Under the pieces are notes generated by a model. That model saw only the letters and a program-made list of their open reading frames with translations. It had not been told where the DNA came from and did not search any database. The translations under genes and the position numbers were made by a program. A stretch of 46,318 nt of DNA. It comes from Cyclobacteriaceae bacterium (lineage in GTDB: Bacteria > Bacteroidota > Bacteroidia > Cytophagales > Cyclobacteriaceae). Below, piece after piece: positions 17,478 to 26,180 of this stretch. The stretch covers positions 1 through 46,318 of the forward strand of contig JALHRJ010000032.1 of the NCBI GenBank assembly GCA_022841475.1. The letters run 5' to 3'. Numbering within the stretch: the first letter of the stretch is position 1; every line of letters starts with the position of its first letter.

Positions 17478-18032
17478 TCACTGTTCGATCGCGGTCGAAT
17501 CGATCGCTTTATAAATGTCTGTAAGGTTGCGCCCCAGGCCATCGTAATCGAGGCCATAGCCCAGTACGAATTCATTTTCCAAATCGAAGCCTACATACTT
17601 TACGTCAATTTTTTTTTCGCGTGCTAGCTTTTTGCGTAGCAGAGAAACCGCCTCTACCGATTTAGCGCCACGTTCGCGTAATTCTTCAATTATCTTATCG
17701 AGTGTAAGACCCGTGTCTACAATATCCTCCACAACAATAATGTGCTGTTGAAACAAACTCTCATCATGGCCAATTAATGTTTTAAGTTGGCCCGTGCTTG
17801 ACGTGCCGGCATAGGAAGATGTTTTTACAAACGAAACACGGCACGGCACTCTAATTTCCTTTAACAAATCAGAAGCGAACATGAACGATCCATTGAGAAT
17901 AGGAAGGAACACCGGAGTTTTATCTTTATAATCCTGGCTGATTTGAGCGGCCAGTTCAGCGATTTTCTCTTCTATTTTCGAAGAAGAAATGAATTTCTTG
18001 AATGCAAGGTCTTTAATCTTAATGTTTGGCAT
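17478..18032 (-). CDS. hpt: Hypoxanthine phosphoribosyltransferase
   Basis: The 184-residue purine salvage enzyme joins hypoxanthine or guanine to PRPP. The PRPP-binding motif is VVEDIVDTGLTL, with the VxFVKTSSYxG substrate segment before it and the late VGFDLxxEFVLGYGLDYDG region. The start is the ATG at 18032 (MPNIKIKDLAFKKFIS); an in-frame ATG at 18125 would include a non-homologous 31-residue tail crossing the promoter. A TATCTTTG box lies 22 bases upstream and a perfect GC-rich palindrome sits between the box and the start. It is divergent from the Na/Pi cotransporter. Confidence 0.94.
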   Translation of the reverse strand: MPNIKIKDLAFKKFISSSKIEEKIAELAAQISQDYKDKTPVFLPILNGSFMFASDLLKEIRVPCRVSFVKTSSYAGTSSTGQLKTLIGHDESLFQQHIIVVEDIVDTGLTLDKIIEELRERGAKSVEAVSLLRKKLAREKKIDVKYVGFDLENEFVLGYGLDYDGLGRNLTDIYKAIDSTAIEQ

Positions 18033-18037
18033 AGCTT

Positions 18038-18051
18038 CCTGCCCAGGCAGG
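18038..18051. repeat. GC-rich inverted repeat in the hpt leader
   Basis: CCTGCC-CA-GGCAGG lies five bases before the hpt ATG and directly after its -7 box. It could be an operator or a leader hairpin masking the start region. Confidence 0.4.
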
Positions 18052-18054
18052 ACA

Positions 18055-18062
18055 CAAAGATA
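18055..18062 (-). promoter_or_regulatory. -7 box of hpt (TATCTTTG)
   Basis: TATCTTTG matches TAnnTTTG. No TTTG was found at the -33 distance. The transcript would begin near 18050, with a leader of about 18 bases. Confidence 0.4.
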
Positions 18063-18191
18063 GTTTTTTAAATAGAATGTTACGTACTTGTATTCCTGAG
18101 AATCATTTTTCAGATTCACATGCAAACAACTTTTCTTATTGATAAATCATTAGGTGTGCTTTTTACGTAAGGGTAATGCACATGAATCGAT

Positions 18192-19844
18192 ATGGACATC
18201 GGTCTTGATCTTTCTAAAATATTGGCTGGTATCGGCATCTTTTTGCTGGGAATGAATTTTCTCGAGGAAACGCTGCGTAGTTTATCAGGCAGGTCATTTA
18301 AATTATTTCTGCGCAAACAAACAACCAATCCTCTAAAGGCGATAGGAGGTGGCGCTGTGCTGAGTGGGGTGTTGCAAAGCAGTTCCGTTGTAAATCTTAT
18401 GGTGTTGGCCCTGGTGGGTGCCGGAGTGCTAACCATGCAAAATGCATTGGCGGTTATTCTGGGTACCAACATAGGAAGCACGCTTACCAGTTGGATCGTT
18501 GCTACGTTGGGTTTCAAATTCAATATTGAAAATTTTGCGTTGCCCATAATCGGGGTAGCCGGAATTACCATGGCGTTGTTTGGTAATCGCACACGAGCGC
18601 ATCAGTGGAGCAAATTTGGTTTTGGTTTTGCAGCGTTATTTGTCGGACTAGCCTTTATTAAAGAAGGCTTTGAGGACATAGTGAAACTGATCGATTTTTC
18701 TTTTTTCTCTTCCTATCCAGCGATATTTTTTGTGCTGGTCGGATTTGTTATCACTTCTTTAATTCAATCCAGTGCGGCCACCGTAGCCATTGCATTGAGT
18801 GCTTTGTATGCAGAAGCAATAACCTTGTATTCTGCCATGGCGATTGTGCTGGGTGCCGAAGTGGGCACCACCATCAAACTTTTACTTGCATCCGCCAAGG
18901 GCATTCCTGCCAAGAAGCGCGTAGCGTTTGGAAATTTTGTCTACAACACGTTTATAATCATCACGGTTTTAGTTGTGCTCAAGCCGGTTCATTCTTTTAT
19001 TACTGATACAGTAAACATTCAAGATAAATTGTTGGCGCTGGTTTTCTTTCAGAGTGGGATTAATATTCTTGGTGTAATTATTTTCTTCCCCTTCTTAAAA
19101 ATATTTGGCCGTATGTTGGAGGGTTGGTTTAAACAAGAAGAAGATGTTGCGCGGTTTATAAAGGCGATTCCACCTTCTGAGGGTGAAGTAGCATTAGATG
19201 CCTTGAATCAGGAAGCAAAATGGTTCATCGATCAAACACTCTATTATTTACTTGAGGCATTTGGCGAAGCAACTATTTCCGACCAGGTCGAAAAGGATGG
19301 CTATTACGAAAAGCCGCATAGTGAAAAATACATACACCTGAAACATTTGCACGGGGATATTCATGCCTATTATCTGTTTCTCAACAAAGAATCTCTTACG
19401 GAAGATGAAAAGGAGCGGGTTGAACAGCTGATGTCGTGTATGCGCAACTGTATGTTTGCCGCAAAGAGTATGAATGATTCGCTGCTTGATATAGCTCAAT
19501 TCAGGAATTCATCGAACGATATTAAATACCAGATGTACATGGACACCCGCCACCGGGTGCGTACCTTCTGCAATCAATTGAGTGAGCTTCTCAATCAGGC
19601 AGGCACCCAGGATCCGTTTGAAAAAGTAGTGGCACATTATAGTGAATTGCAAAAAGGATATACAGAGAACCTGAGTAAGTTGTATAGGGTGGCTTCGTTA
19701 AATGAAATCGAAATATCTACACTCATTAATTTCAACCGTGAGTTATTCAGTTCCTTCAAAGCCATCATGTGGGCTGTGAAGGACTACCTGCTTTCCAAAG
19801 AGCAAGCGATTTATTTTTCAGAACTGCCAGGGTTTATCCGGTAG
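18192..19844 (+). CDS. Na/Pi cotransporter family protein with PhoU-like tail
   Basis: The 550-residue membrane protein has the two inverted repeats of the Na+/phosphate cotransporter family. The first ends in QSSSVVNLMV with GTNIGSTLTSW, the second has QSSAATVAIAL with GAEVGTTIKLLL. About eight membrane helices fill residues 10-310. The last 200 residues form a soluble helical PhoU-like domain that probably faces the cytoplasm. It likely takes up or releases phosphate with sodium. The gene is divergent from hpt, with 159 bases between, and convergent with the CsgG/FlgO-like gene. The family call is secure, the substrate less so. Confidence 0.92.
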   Translation: MDIGLDLSKILAGIGIFLLGMNFLEETLRSLSGRSFKLFLRKQTTNPLKAIGGGAVLSGVLQSSSVVNLMVLALVGAGVLTMQNALAVILGTNIGSTLTSWIVATLGFKFNIENFALPIIGVAGITMALFGNRTRAHQWSKFGFGFAALFVGLAFIKEGFEDIVKLIDFSFFSSYPAIFFVLVGFVITSLIQSSAATVAIALSALYAEAITLYSAMAIVLGAEVGTTIKLLLASAKGIPAKKRVAFGNFVYNTFIIITVLVVLKPVHSFITDTVNIQDKLLALVFFQSGINILGVIIFFPFLKIFGRMLEGWFKQEEDVARFIKAIPPSEGEVALDALNQEAKWFIDQTLYYLLEAFGEATISDQVEKDGYYEKPHSEKYIHLKHLHGDIHAYYLFLNKESLTEDEKERVEQLMSCMRNCMFAAKSMNDSLLDIAQFRNSSNDIKYQMYMDTRHRVRTFCNQLSELLNQAGTQDPFEKVVAHYSELQKGYTENLSKLYRVASLNEIEISTLINFNRELFSSFKAIMWAVKDYLLSKEQAIYFSELPGFIR

Positions 19845-19856
19845 TGTTCTAAACCG

Positions 19857-21917
19857 CTACCTTCCCTGAATGGACTGCAGGGCAGCTTCTGCTGCATAGC
19901 GTACATCATTGTTGCGAGAGATGGATAACACACGCTGTATGGACTTCTCTGCAGTGGCAGCCTCTTTGCCGATTTTACCCAGTAAGGTGATTAACTGAAA
20001 CTGAAGTCCGCCATCCTGATCGGTTGTTTTATCCAGTTTGCTTATGAGGGGTTTTACAGCGGGCTTGCCAATTTTTACCAACGCTTCTTTGGCGGCTTCG
20101 GTATCATTGCCATAATGCGGCAGTGCATTGATCATGGATTCGATAGCTTTTAAGTCATTTGTTTTACAATTACCCAAAACATGAATGGCGAGGGTTTGAA
20201 TTTGATTCATCGTGCTGCGATCTTCCAGACTCCGTTTATTTAAAACCTGGATGAGTGTATTTTCGATTTTCTTTGGCGGGGTCTCCATCAGTATAAGCAA
20301 TTTCATAATGCGAAGTTGTTCTTGTACGTTGTTGCCTTTTAAAATGATATCTGCTTCTTCCAGCGTTGGGATAACACCGGGTATGGGGATATTATATTTT
20401 ACACAAAAATTGATGCGATCCTCTTTTTGACTGGGATAAGGAGTTAGCAATGTATAGCTCGAAAATTTATCTCGACAACGTTGTGCCAACAACCTCAGAT
20501 CGGCTTCGGGAAATTCTCTCCTGATTATTTCGTTTTGACCTTCGTTGTAGGTTAGGTTATAATTCCAGACGAAGTCGTAAAGTTGTTCGTGCGCTTTTGG
20601 ATACTCATTCGCATTGACAAATGTGGCAAGCCAGCCAAGCAGTTCGGTTTTTCGCTGTGTCTTAGATTCTTCTTTATACATGGATGATAATTCACTGAAT
20701 AAAGTAGCTTTCAATTTATCATCGGTCACCAATCGGCCTGCGTAGGTTTCATATACATGTTGTCGCAAGGGTTGATTACTTTTTAATCCTTCCATCATTT
20801 CAACAAATGCGACTTCCCCTGTTACGGGACGGGGCAGACCTAATTTATTCTCAGAGGCAACTTTAAAGTAGGATGCAATACGCGCCTTTTGCTCAACTTC
20901 ATCGTTGGTTGATTTAGCAATCAGGTAATTGATGTAATTGGAAATGGAATAGTTACCAACCCGTGTAAGGGCAGCAAAAGAAGATTTCCATTCACTCTCA
21001 TCAACGCGCGCATCATTCGTTAGGTATCGAATGATTTCATAAGCGCGGTCGTCACCCGCAGGGTAAGCAATAGTGTCAAGGGTACGAAGCAAAAAGGTTT
21101 TATATTCAGCTGGGTCCAGCTTAAAACGGGTGAATGTATACATCACATCGTAATGCAGTTTGCCACACTGATTGTCAAACGGAGTGGCTATAGCCGCAGA
21201 AACCACCGCATTTATTTTTTCCTGTGAAGAAAGATCATTCAGCCGTGGACGAAACTCGGCTACACGTTCTTTACAAATTTCTTCGGGTGATTTAGTTTTT
21301 GAAATCACATTTCCATTCACGGAATTATTGATCGTGATTTGTGTGGGTGGTGAATTATTCGCAATTCCATTGGAACTGTTTGTCAGGGTGCTTTGCGAAA
21401 ACAGGGCAGAAAGATTTTTATTCATTTTAATCCGGCCCACATAACTCATGGTGATCTCCCCAGAGGACACATCAATAATGCGCGCACTTACATCCACATA
21501 CGATTTTAATTTGGTGTAGGTGCCAGAAAGCAATGCATCAATAGGCGCTAACTGTCCGATCTTTAATGCAGCTGCTGGTTTCATTAAGTCGGTGAGAATA
21601 AACTCATGCTCTTTTAAAATAGCATCCATGCGGGTGCGCTCAAAAAGTTTCAGTTTTTGTGGATGACCTGAGAGCGAGCCAAGAATAGTTTCGGTGAGGT
21701 ATTCGCCAAAAGCTTTGGATTGTTGTGTTGAGGAGGCGGTGGCAGTGAATGGGACTACTGCTAAATTTTGGGGAAGGCGAACTGCGGGAGCATCCACTAT
21801 TTTCTGCGAAAGCTCTGCAGTAACAGCGGTATAGCTTTTTGCCTTTTGTGCCGATGTCGCCAGGGGCAGCAAGATCAGCAAATAAAAGACAACCAGGTTT
21901 TTCGACAATGTAAACAT
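19857..21917 (-). CDS. CsgG/FlgO-like protein with C-terminal HEAT repeats
   Basis: The 686-residue exported protein has a signal peptide (MFTLSKNLVVFYLLILLPLATSAQ, cleaved near residue 24). Residues of about 40-180 resemble the FlgO/CsgG outer membrane fold, with a LAVVPFTA strand, FGEYLTETILGSL, LFERTRMDAILKEHEF and an ARIIDVSSGEI segment. The C-terminal 130 residues hold at least three HEAT-like repeats (AKEALVKIGKPAVKPLI, LITLLGKIGKEAATA). The middle has no recognised domain. CsgG is a secretion channel and FlgO a flagellar outer membrane protein, but no curli or flagellar genes lie nearby. The start at 21917 gives the signal peptide; a -7 box lies only six bases before it. Confidence 0.7.
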   Translation of the reverse strand: MFTLSKNLVVFYLLILLPLATSAQKAKSYTAVTAELSQKIVDAPAVRLPQNLAVVPFTATASSTQQSKAFGEYLTETILGSLSGHPQKLKLFERTRMDAILKEHEFILTDLMKPAAALKIGQLAPIDALLSGTYTKLKSYVDVSARIIDVSSGEITMSYVGRIKMNKNLSALFSQSTLTNSSNGIANNSPPTQITINNSVNGNVISKTKSPEEICKERVAEFRPRLNDLSSQEKINAVVSAAIATPFDNQCGKLHYDVMYTFTRFKLDPAEYKTFLLRTLDTIAYPAGDDRAYEIIRYLTNDARVDESEWKSSFAALTRVGNYSISNYINYLIAKSTNDEVEQKARIASYFKVASENKLGLPRPVTGEVAFVEMMEGLKSNQPLRQHVYETYAGRLVTDDKLKATLFSELSSMYKEESKTQRKTELLGWLATFVNANEYPKAHEQLYDFVWNYNLTYNEGQNEIIRREFPEADLRLLAQRCRDKFSSYTLLTPYPSQKEDRINFCVKYNIPIPGVIPTLEEADIILKGNNVQEQLRIMKLLILMETPPKKIENTLIQVLNKRSLEDRSTMNQIQTLAIHVLGNCKTNDLKAIESMINALPHYGNDTEAAKEALVKIGKPAVKPLISKLDKTTDQDGGLQFQLITLLGKIGKEAATAEKSIQRVLSISRNNDVRYAAEAALQSIQGR

Positions 21918-21922
21918 AGGAT

Positions 21923-21930
21923 CAAAAATA
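21923..21930 (-). promoter_or_regulatory. -7 box (TATTTTTG) directly before the CsgG/FlgO-like gene
   Basis: TATTTTTG on the minus strand ends five bases before the ATG at 21917. It matches TAnnTTTG, but no -33 TTTG is at the usual distance, so the call is weak. If real, the leader would be only one or two bases. Confidence 0.3.
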
Positions 21931-22039
21931 CTTATTCGGATGTAAAAAGTATAGTCAATCATTCCAATGAGTCGTCCTGTAAGATTTTATAGGGACCGTT
22001 AAATTACTAACTTAACCACGTTTCTAAATCAAGATCATT

Positions 22040-24526
22040 ATGAAAAAGCTTCTGGTTCTTCTTCTCATCCCGGTTGTTTCGTTTTCTCAGCAAACAAAGA
22101 AAATCACGCGCATTGATTCCGTGCTTACATATTTGCATGACCGTCAACTTTTCAACGGTACCGTGTTGGTAGGCGAAAAGGGAAAGGTACTTTACAAGAA
22201 GGCCTTCGGCATTGCGAACCCAACCACGCAGGCCCCTTTATCGACCGCTTCTTCGTTTAACCTTGCCTCGGTATCAAAACAATTTTACACGATGATGATT
22301 ATGATGCTGAAAGAGAAGGGAAAATTGAATTATGATGACCTCGTGCAGAAACACCTGCCTCTCTTTCCCTACAACACTATTACCATCCGGCACCTGATGA
22401 ATCAAATCTCTGGGTTGCCCGAATATTTTGACATCGCACAGGGCGACATGACGTTGCTGGATACGCTTACGAACCAATCTATGCTGGAACTTCTTGCAGC
22501 AAAAAAACCTGCGCTCGTCTTTCAACCGGGCGAGCAATGGCAATACTGCAACACCAACTATACAACACTTGCTTCCGTAGTCGAAAAAGTTTCAGGCACC
22601 ACAACCGAAAAATATTTTCAGCAATACATTGCCGGTCCGCTTAAGATGAGTAATAGTTATGTGTATCACCTTAAAATGAAATCATATCCAGCCTCGCGCG
22701 TGTTTGGTTTGCGTTACGAAGGTGGCAAACCCGTAATCAATGATTTGGTTCGCTTTGATGGAATTGTAGGCGATGGTAATGTCTATGCTTCGGTAGAAGA
22801 TCTTTATAAATGGGATCAAGCCTTGTATACCGAGAAGTTGGTTAAGAAATCTACTTTTCAAGACGCCATCACACCGGGCACATTAAACAATGGAAAGGCT
22901 ACTGAATATGGTTTTGGTTGGGGTATCATTGAACCCGGAAAGATTGTAGCGCATACAGGGGGTTGGGTTGGCTTTGGCACCATCATCATCCGATACCTTG
23001 ACAAAAATCAAACCTTAATCCTGCTCGACAACTCCTCCAACTTCCGGGCACATGGTCTGGTACGAAATATCTGGGAAGAGAATCCCATTACACTTCCTAC
23101 TACGCATCTCATCACAAATGTAAAGGTGATTGATGGCACAGGACTTCCAGCCTTTTCAGGAAGTGTTCGGATTGTAAATGATCGCATCCGTGATCTGGGT
23201 CCGCTCACTCCGTTTGCTAATGAATCCGTTACGGATGGTAAAGGTTTTGTACTTGCGCCTGGCTTCATCGATAGTCATAGTCATCATGATTGGGGCCTTG
23301 AAAAAAATCCTTCCGCGATCGCGGCTACAAACCAAGGCATCACAACCATTGTAGTGGGGCAGGATGGAGGCTCTACACCCATAGACTCTATTATTCTATC
23401 AATGAAAAATGTACCCGTCAGTATAAACGTGGCAACTTATACCGGCCAGGCCTGGCTTCGTGAAAAGTTTATGAAAGATGGAGTATTGCGAAAAGCAACA
23501 ACGATAGAAATTGATTCCATGAAAATATTATTGGCACAGGAGCTGGATAAAGGTTCCCTGGGGTTGGGCACGGGCCTTGAATATGAAGCTGCATTTTACA
23601 GCAATCGTGATGAGGTGGTGGAGCTAGCTAAAGTGGCAGCGGCAAAGGGCGGTAGATACATCAGCCACATCCGCAGTGAAGACATGAACCTAGAAGAAGC
23701 CATCGATGAGATTATTGAAATAGGGCGACTTGCAAAAATTCCAGTTCAAATTTCACATTTCAAAATTGCGATGCGCAGCAAGTGGGGAACATCCACATCC
23801 ATTCTGAACAAACTGCAACGCGCGCGGCTTGAAGGAATCAACATTACAGCTGATGTATATCCTTATACCATGTGGAACTCGACCCCGCGGGTGTTATTTC
23901 CGAAAAAAGATTTTGATAACCTTGCCAGTGCTCAATTCGCTACCCGCGAATTATTTGATCCTGCCGTGTCAGTAATGGTGCGCTATCCGGCCAACGCGGC
24001 TTACACAGGGAAGACAGTTTCTGAAATTGCAAAACTTAATTCAGAGAATGATGCACAGGCATTGTTACGCATTATACGCGAGTCAGAAGCTTCGGGCAAG
24101 GGAAGCACTATTGTTGCCACTTCTATGAGTGAAGTTGACATTTATAATTTTTTGAATTGGGAACACACCAACATTTGTTCTGATGGTGCCATGAGTGGTC
24201 ACCCACGGGGTCATGGAGCGTTTGCACGTGTGTTGGGAAAGTATGTGCGCGACCAAAAACTGATGCCACTCGAAAAGGCAATCTATAAAATGACTGGCCT
24301 CGCGGCTGAACATCTCGGCATTGAAAGCCGGGGCCTGATTGCACCGGGTTATTTTGCTGATTTAGTTTTGTTTGATCCGGCTACCGTAAATGACAATGCC
24401 ACCATCGCAAATTCCACCGCTCTCTCCACGGGAGTACATCAGGTGTGGGTAAATGGCAAGCGGGTGTATAGCGATCAGAAAGCAATGCCAGAGTATCCGG
24501 GCAGATTTGTAAAAAGAGGGAATTGA
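22040..24526 (+). CDS. Fusion of a class C-like serine hydrolase and an N-acyl-D-amino-acid deacylase
   Basis: This 828-residue exported protein joins two enzymes. Residues 20-345 are a penicillin-binding/beta-lactamase class C-like serine hydrolase with SxxK (S77-V-S-K80), YxN (Y169-C-N171) and HxG (H305-T-G307). Residues 355-825 are an amidohydrolase of the D-aminoacylase family, with GFIDSHSHHD (H413, H415), a GQDGG segment (D442) where D-aminoacylases have the metal-binding cysteine, HIRSED, VQISHFK and SDGAMSGHPRGHGAF. A signal peptide ends near residue 16. The two halves would fit removal of a D-residue or ester followed by hydrolysis of an N-acyl-D-amino acid, but this is inference. 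The linker is only about ten residues. It is divergent from the CsgG/FlgO-like gene, with 122 bases between. Confidence 0.88.
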   Translation: MKKLLVLLLIPVVSFSQQTKKITRIDSVLTYLHDRQLFNGTVLVGEKGKVLYKKAFGIANPTTQAPLSTASSFNLASVSKQFYTMMIMMLKEKGKLNYDDLVQKHLPLFPYNTITIRHLMNQISGLPEYFDIAQGDMTLLDTLTNQSMLELLAAKKPALVFQPGEQWQYCNTNYTTLASVVEKVSGTTTEKYFQQYIAGPLKMSNSYVYHLKMKSYPASRVFGLRYEGGKPVINDLVRFDGIVGDGNVYASVEDLYKWDQALYTEKLVKKSTFQDAITPGTLNNGKATEYGFGWGIIEPGKIVAHTGGWVGFGTIIIRYLDKNQTLILLDNSSNFRAHGLVRNIWEENPITLPTTHLITNVKVIDGTGLPAFSGSVRIVNDRIRDLGPLTPFANESVTDGKGFVLAPGFIDSHSHHDWGLEKNPSAIAATNQGITTIVVGQDGGSTPIDSIILSMKNVPVSINVATYTGQAWLREKFMKDGVLRKATTIEIDSMKILLAQELDKGSLGLGTGLEYEAAFYSNRDEVVELAKVAAAKGGRYISHIRSEDMNLEEAIDEIIEIGRLAKIPVQISHFKIAMRSKWGTSTSILNKLQRARLEGINITADVYPYTMWNSTPRVLFPKKDFDNLASAQFATRELFDPAVSVMVRYPANAAYTGKTVSEIAKLNSENDAQALLRIIRESEASGKGSTIVATSMSEVDIYNFLNWEHTNICSDGAMSGHPRGHGAFARVLGKYVRDQKLMPLEKAIYKMTGLAAEHLGIESRGLIAPGYFADLVLFDPATVNDNATIANSTALSTGVHQVWVNGKRVYSDQKAMPEYPGRFVKRGN

Positions 24527-24662
24527 GATAGAATCTAGGCTCATCAATCTTGAAGCCCTAAATGGTAATATCATCAAGACTTAATTATTAATTATAGTAT
24601 TCCAACTGCCAATAGCTCACTCTTATCCTTTCTGGACGTTGTTTATAGCGAAGTATAGTCGG

Positions 24663-24680
24663 TGGTGACTTTGGTCACCA
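24663..24680. repeat. Perfect inverted repeat TGGTGAC-TTTG-GTCACCA
   Basis: The two seven-base arms are perfectly complementary around a four-base TTTG centre. It lies about 70 bases before the ATG of the lipoprotein at 24750 and about 20 bases upstream of that gene's -7 box. It may be an operator. Confidence 0.45.
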
Positions 24681-24700
24681 TATTCAGGACCGGCCTCGGC

Positions 24701-24708
24701 TAGTTTTG
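24701..24708 (+). promoter_or_regulatory. -7 box (TAGTTTTG) upstream of the 24750 lipoprotein gene
   Basis: TAGTTTTG matches TAnnTTTG. The nearest upstream TTTG (24670-24673, the loop of the inverted repeat) is 27 bases away, longer than normal. The leader would be about 35 bases. Confidence 0.4.
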
Positions 24709-24749
24709 TCCTGTATTTAAATCCTATCACTCATCTAAAAAAAACAGTT

Positions 24750-25184
24750 ATGAAATCCACCCGATTAATTTTTCTTTTTCTACTTGCCGCAGTAGCCTGT
24801 GAGGACAAGGGTTCTGATTCAAAAAATCAAGATCAGATTAAAAATGCAGTTACTTCAGGCACATGGCGGATCACCTACTATTATGACACCGATAAGGAAG
24901 AGACTGCAAATTATAATGGGTACAATTTTACTTTTGGTACTACGGCATTAACGGCTTCGAACAATACCAATACTTACACAGGAACATGGAGCATTAGCGA
25001 CAGTAACAGCAACGATGATTCCATGGATGATCTTCATTTCAATATAGCGTTTACAGCTCCACCGGCTTTCGAAGAATTAACTGACGACTGGGATATTCTG
25101 GAATCAACGGCTACGAAAATCAGATTGGTAGATGTAAGCGGAGGTAATGGTGGCACGGACTACCTAACTTTCGAAAAAAATTAA
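24750..25184 (+). CDS. Hypothetical lipocalin-like lipoprotein
   Basis: The 144-residue protein has a lipoprotein signal with cysteine at residue 17 (AAVAC). The mature part has short beta strands with Thr, Asn, Tyr and an acidic bias (GTWRITYYYD, GTWSISD), the pattern of small lipocalin-like (DUF) lipoproteins of Bacteroidota. The WRITYY motif with glycine is typical of these beta barrels, but a precise family could not be fixed. It is preceded by a perfect inverted repeat and a -7 box and is convergent with the WalJ-like gene, with 36 bases between. Confidence 0.6.
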   Translation: MKSTRLIFLFLLAAVACEDKGSDSKNQDQIKNAVTSGTWRITYYYDTDKEETANYNGYNFTFGTTALTASNNTNTYTGTWSISDSNSNDDSMDDLHFNIAFTAPPAFEELTDDWDILESTATKIRLVDVSGGNGGTDYLTFEKN

Positions 25185-25220
25185 ACTCACAAAGACAAAC
25201 AACAGTAATGACTGCCCGGC

Positions 25221-26075
25221 CTATTGAAACAAATTCAACTGATGGGTGAAATGTCTGGCGTTTGATTTTACGGGCAGATTATTATTGCCATTGGGTTTGA
25301 TGTGAAACACTTCGGTTTCGCGATAGCGTGAAGCCACTACAATTTTTGTGTTCCCCGCATGTGCATCGAATAAATCCTGCACGATTTTGGGGGAATTATT
25401 ATGGTGCGATAAATGCGCCAGAAACAAATGACTCAAACAAGCAGCCCGATGGTCGGTAAATAATTGCAGTGCCTGCCTGTTCGACAAATGTCCTTTTCCA
25501 CCACGAATCCGTCTTTTAAGGGCCAATGGATACGTTCCATGTTCCAGCATGATTTCATCGTAGTTGGATTCCAGAATGGCTGCGTGACATTGACTGAAAT
25601 GTTTGATGACGTGTTCGCAGGGAATACCAATATCGGTAAAGACACCCACGTGAACTTCATCGGCAGGATTGATGGCTTGCGAAGAAACAATAAAACTATG
25701 CGGGTCATTGGCATCGTGAAATTTAGGGAATGCGGTAACCTTTAAATTTCCGATATAAACGGGTTCATAGGCCTTAAAGCGCACGGCTCGGGTTTCCGGA
25801 AGCATCACATTGCAGAATTGTTCCGTTGCTGATGTGATATACACGGGCAGTCCGTATTTCTGCGAAATCCTTGATAGTCCGCCAATATGATCGCCATGTT
25901 CGTGCGAGATAAAAATCGCTTTAACATTCGCGATATTGAGCTGTAGCCGCCTCAGTCTTCTTTCGGTTTCGCGACAACTGATGCCTGCATCAATCAACAC
26001 GGCATCTTGCTCCGTGCCCACATAATAGCAATTGCCATTGCTTCCCGAATTTAATGATGCAACAAACAAAGACAT
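25221..26075 (-). CDS. Metallo-beta-lactamase fold hydrolase, WalJ/YycJ-like
   Basis: The 284-residue cytosolic protein has the metallo-hydrolase signature SHEHGDHIGG (HxHxDH, residues about 58-67), an LIDAGIS first strand and later metal ligands in SNYDEIMLEHG and FLAHLSHHNNSP. The order and length fit the WalJ/YycJ family, predicted exonucleases linked to DNA repair or cell-wall regulation. The ATG at 26075 gives MSLFVASLNSGSNGNCYYVG, the family's own N-terminus. No walK/walR genes lie nearby. It is divergent from the small gene at 26181. Confidence 0.85.
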   Translation of the reverse strand: MSLFVASLNSGSNGNCYYVGTEQDAVLIDAGISCRETERRLRRLQLNIANVKAIFISHEHGDHIGGLSRISQKYGLPVYITSATEQFCNVMLPETRAVRFKAYEPVYIGNLKVTAFPKFHDANDPHSFIVSSQAINPADEVHVGVFTDIGIPCEHVIKHFSQCHAAILESNYDEIMLEHGTYPLALKRRIRGGKGHLSNRQALQLFTDHRAACLSHLFLAHLSHHNNSPKIVQDLFDAHAGNTKIVVASRYRETEVFHIKPNGNNNLPVKSNARHFTHQLNLFQ

Positions 26076-26126
26076 GACTGCGAGTTACAAAATTTCCGCG
26101 ATCTTGAATCCATCGGTAAGACAATA

Positions 26127-26157
26127 GTTGTATCCTTCCGGGAATGATCTACTTTTG
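26127..26157 (+). promoter_or_regulatory. Bacteroidota-type promoter before the small gene at 26181
   Basis: GTTG (26127-26130) is followed after 19 bases by TACTTTTG (26150-26157). The -7 box is a perfect TAnnTTTG match and the -33 box has one mismatch. It supports expression of the 90-residue gene that follows. Confidence 0.65.
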
Positions 26158-26180
26158 TACTTCATCTAACCAATAAGGCT

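Noticed and set aside
17478..18125. Start of hpt at 18125
   Set aside because: The added residues do not resemble the family and would place the -7 box inside the gene.
18116..18592. Open frame of 158 codons on the minus strand inside the Na/Pi cotransporter gene
   Set aside because: It lies entirely or almost entirely opposite a gene with strong family motifs, and its translation is rich in Pro, Arg and Thr with no recognisable family; it is an antisense by-product.
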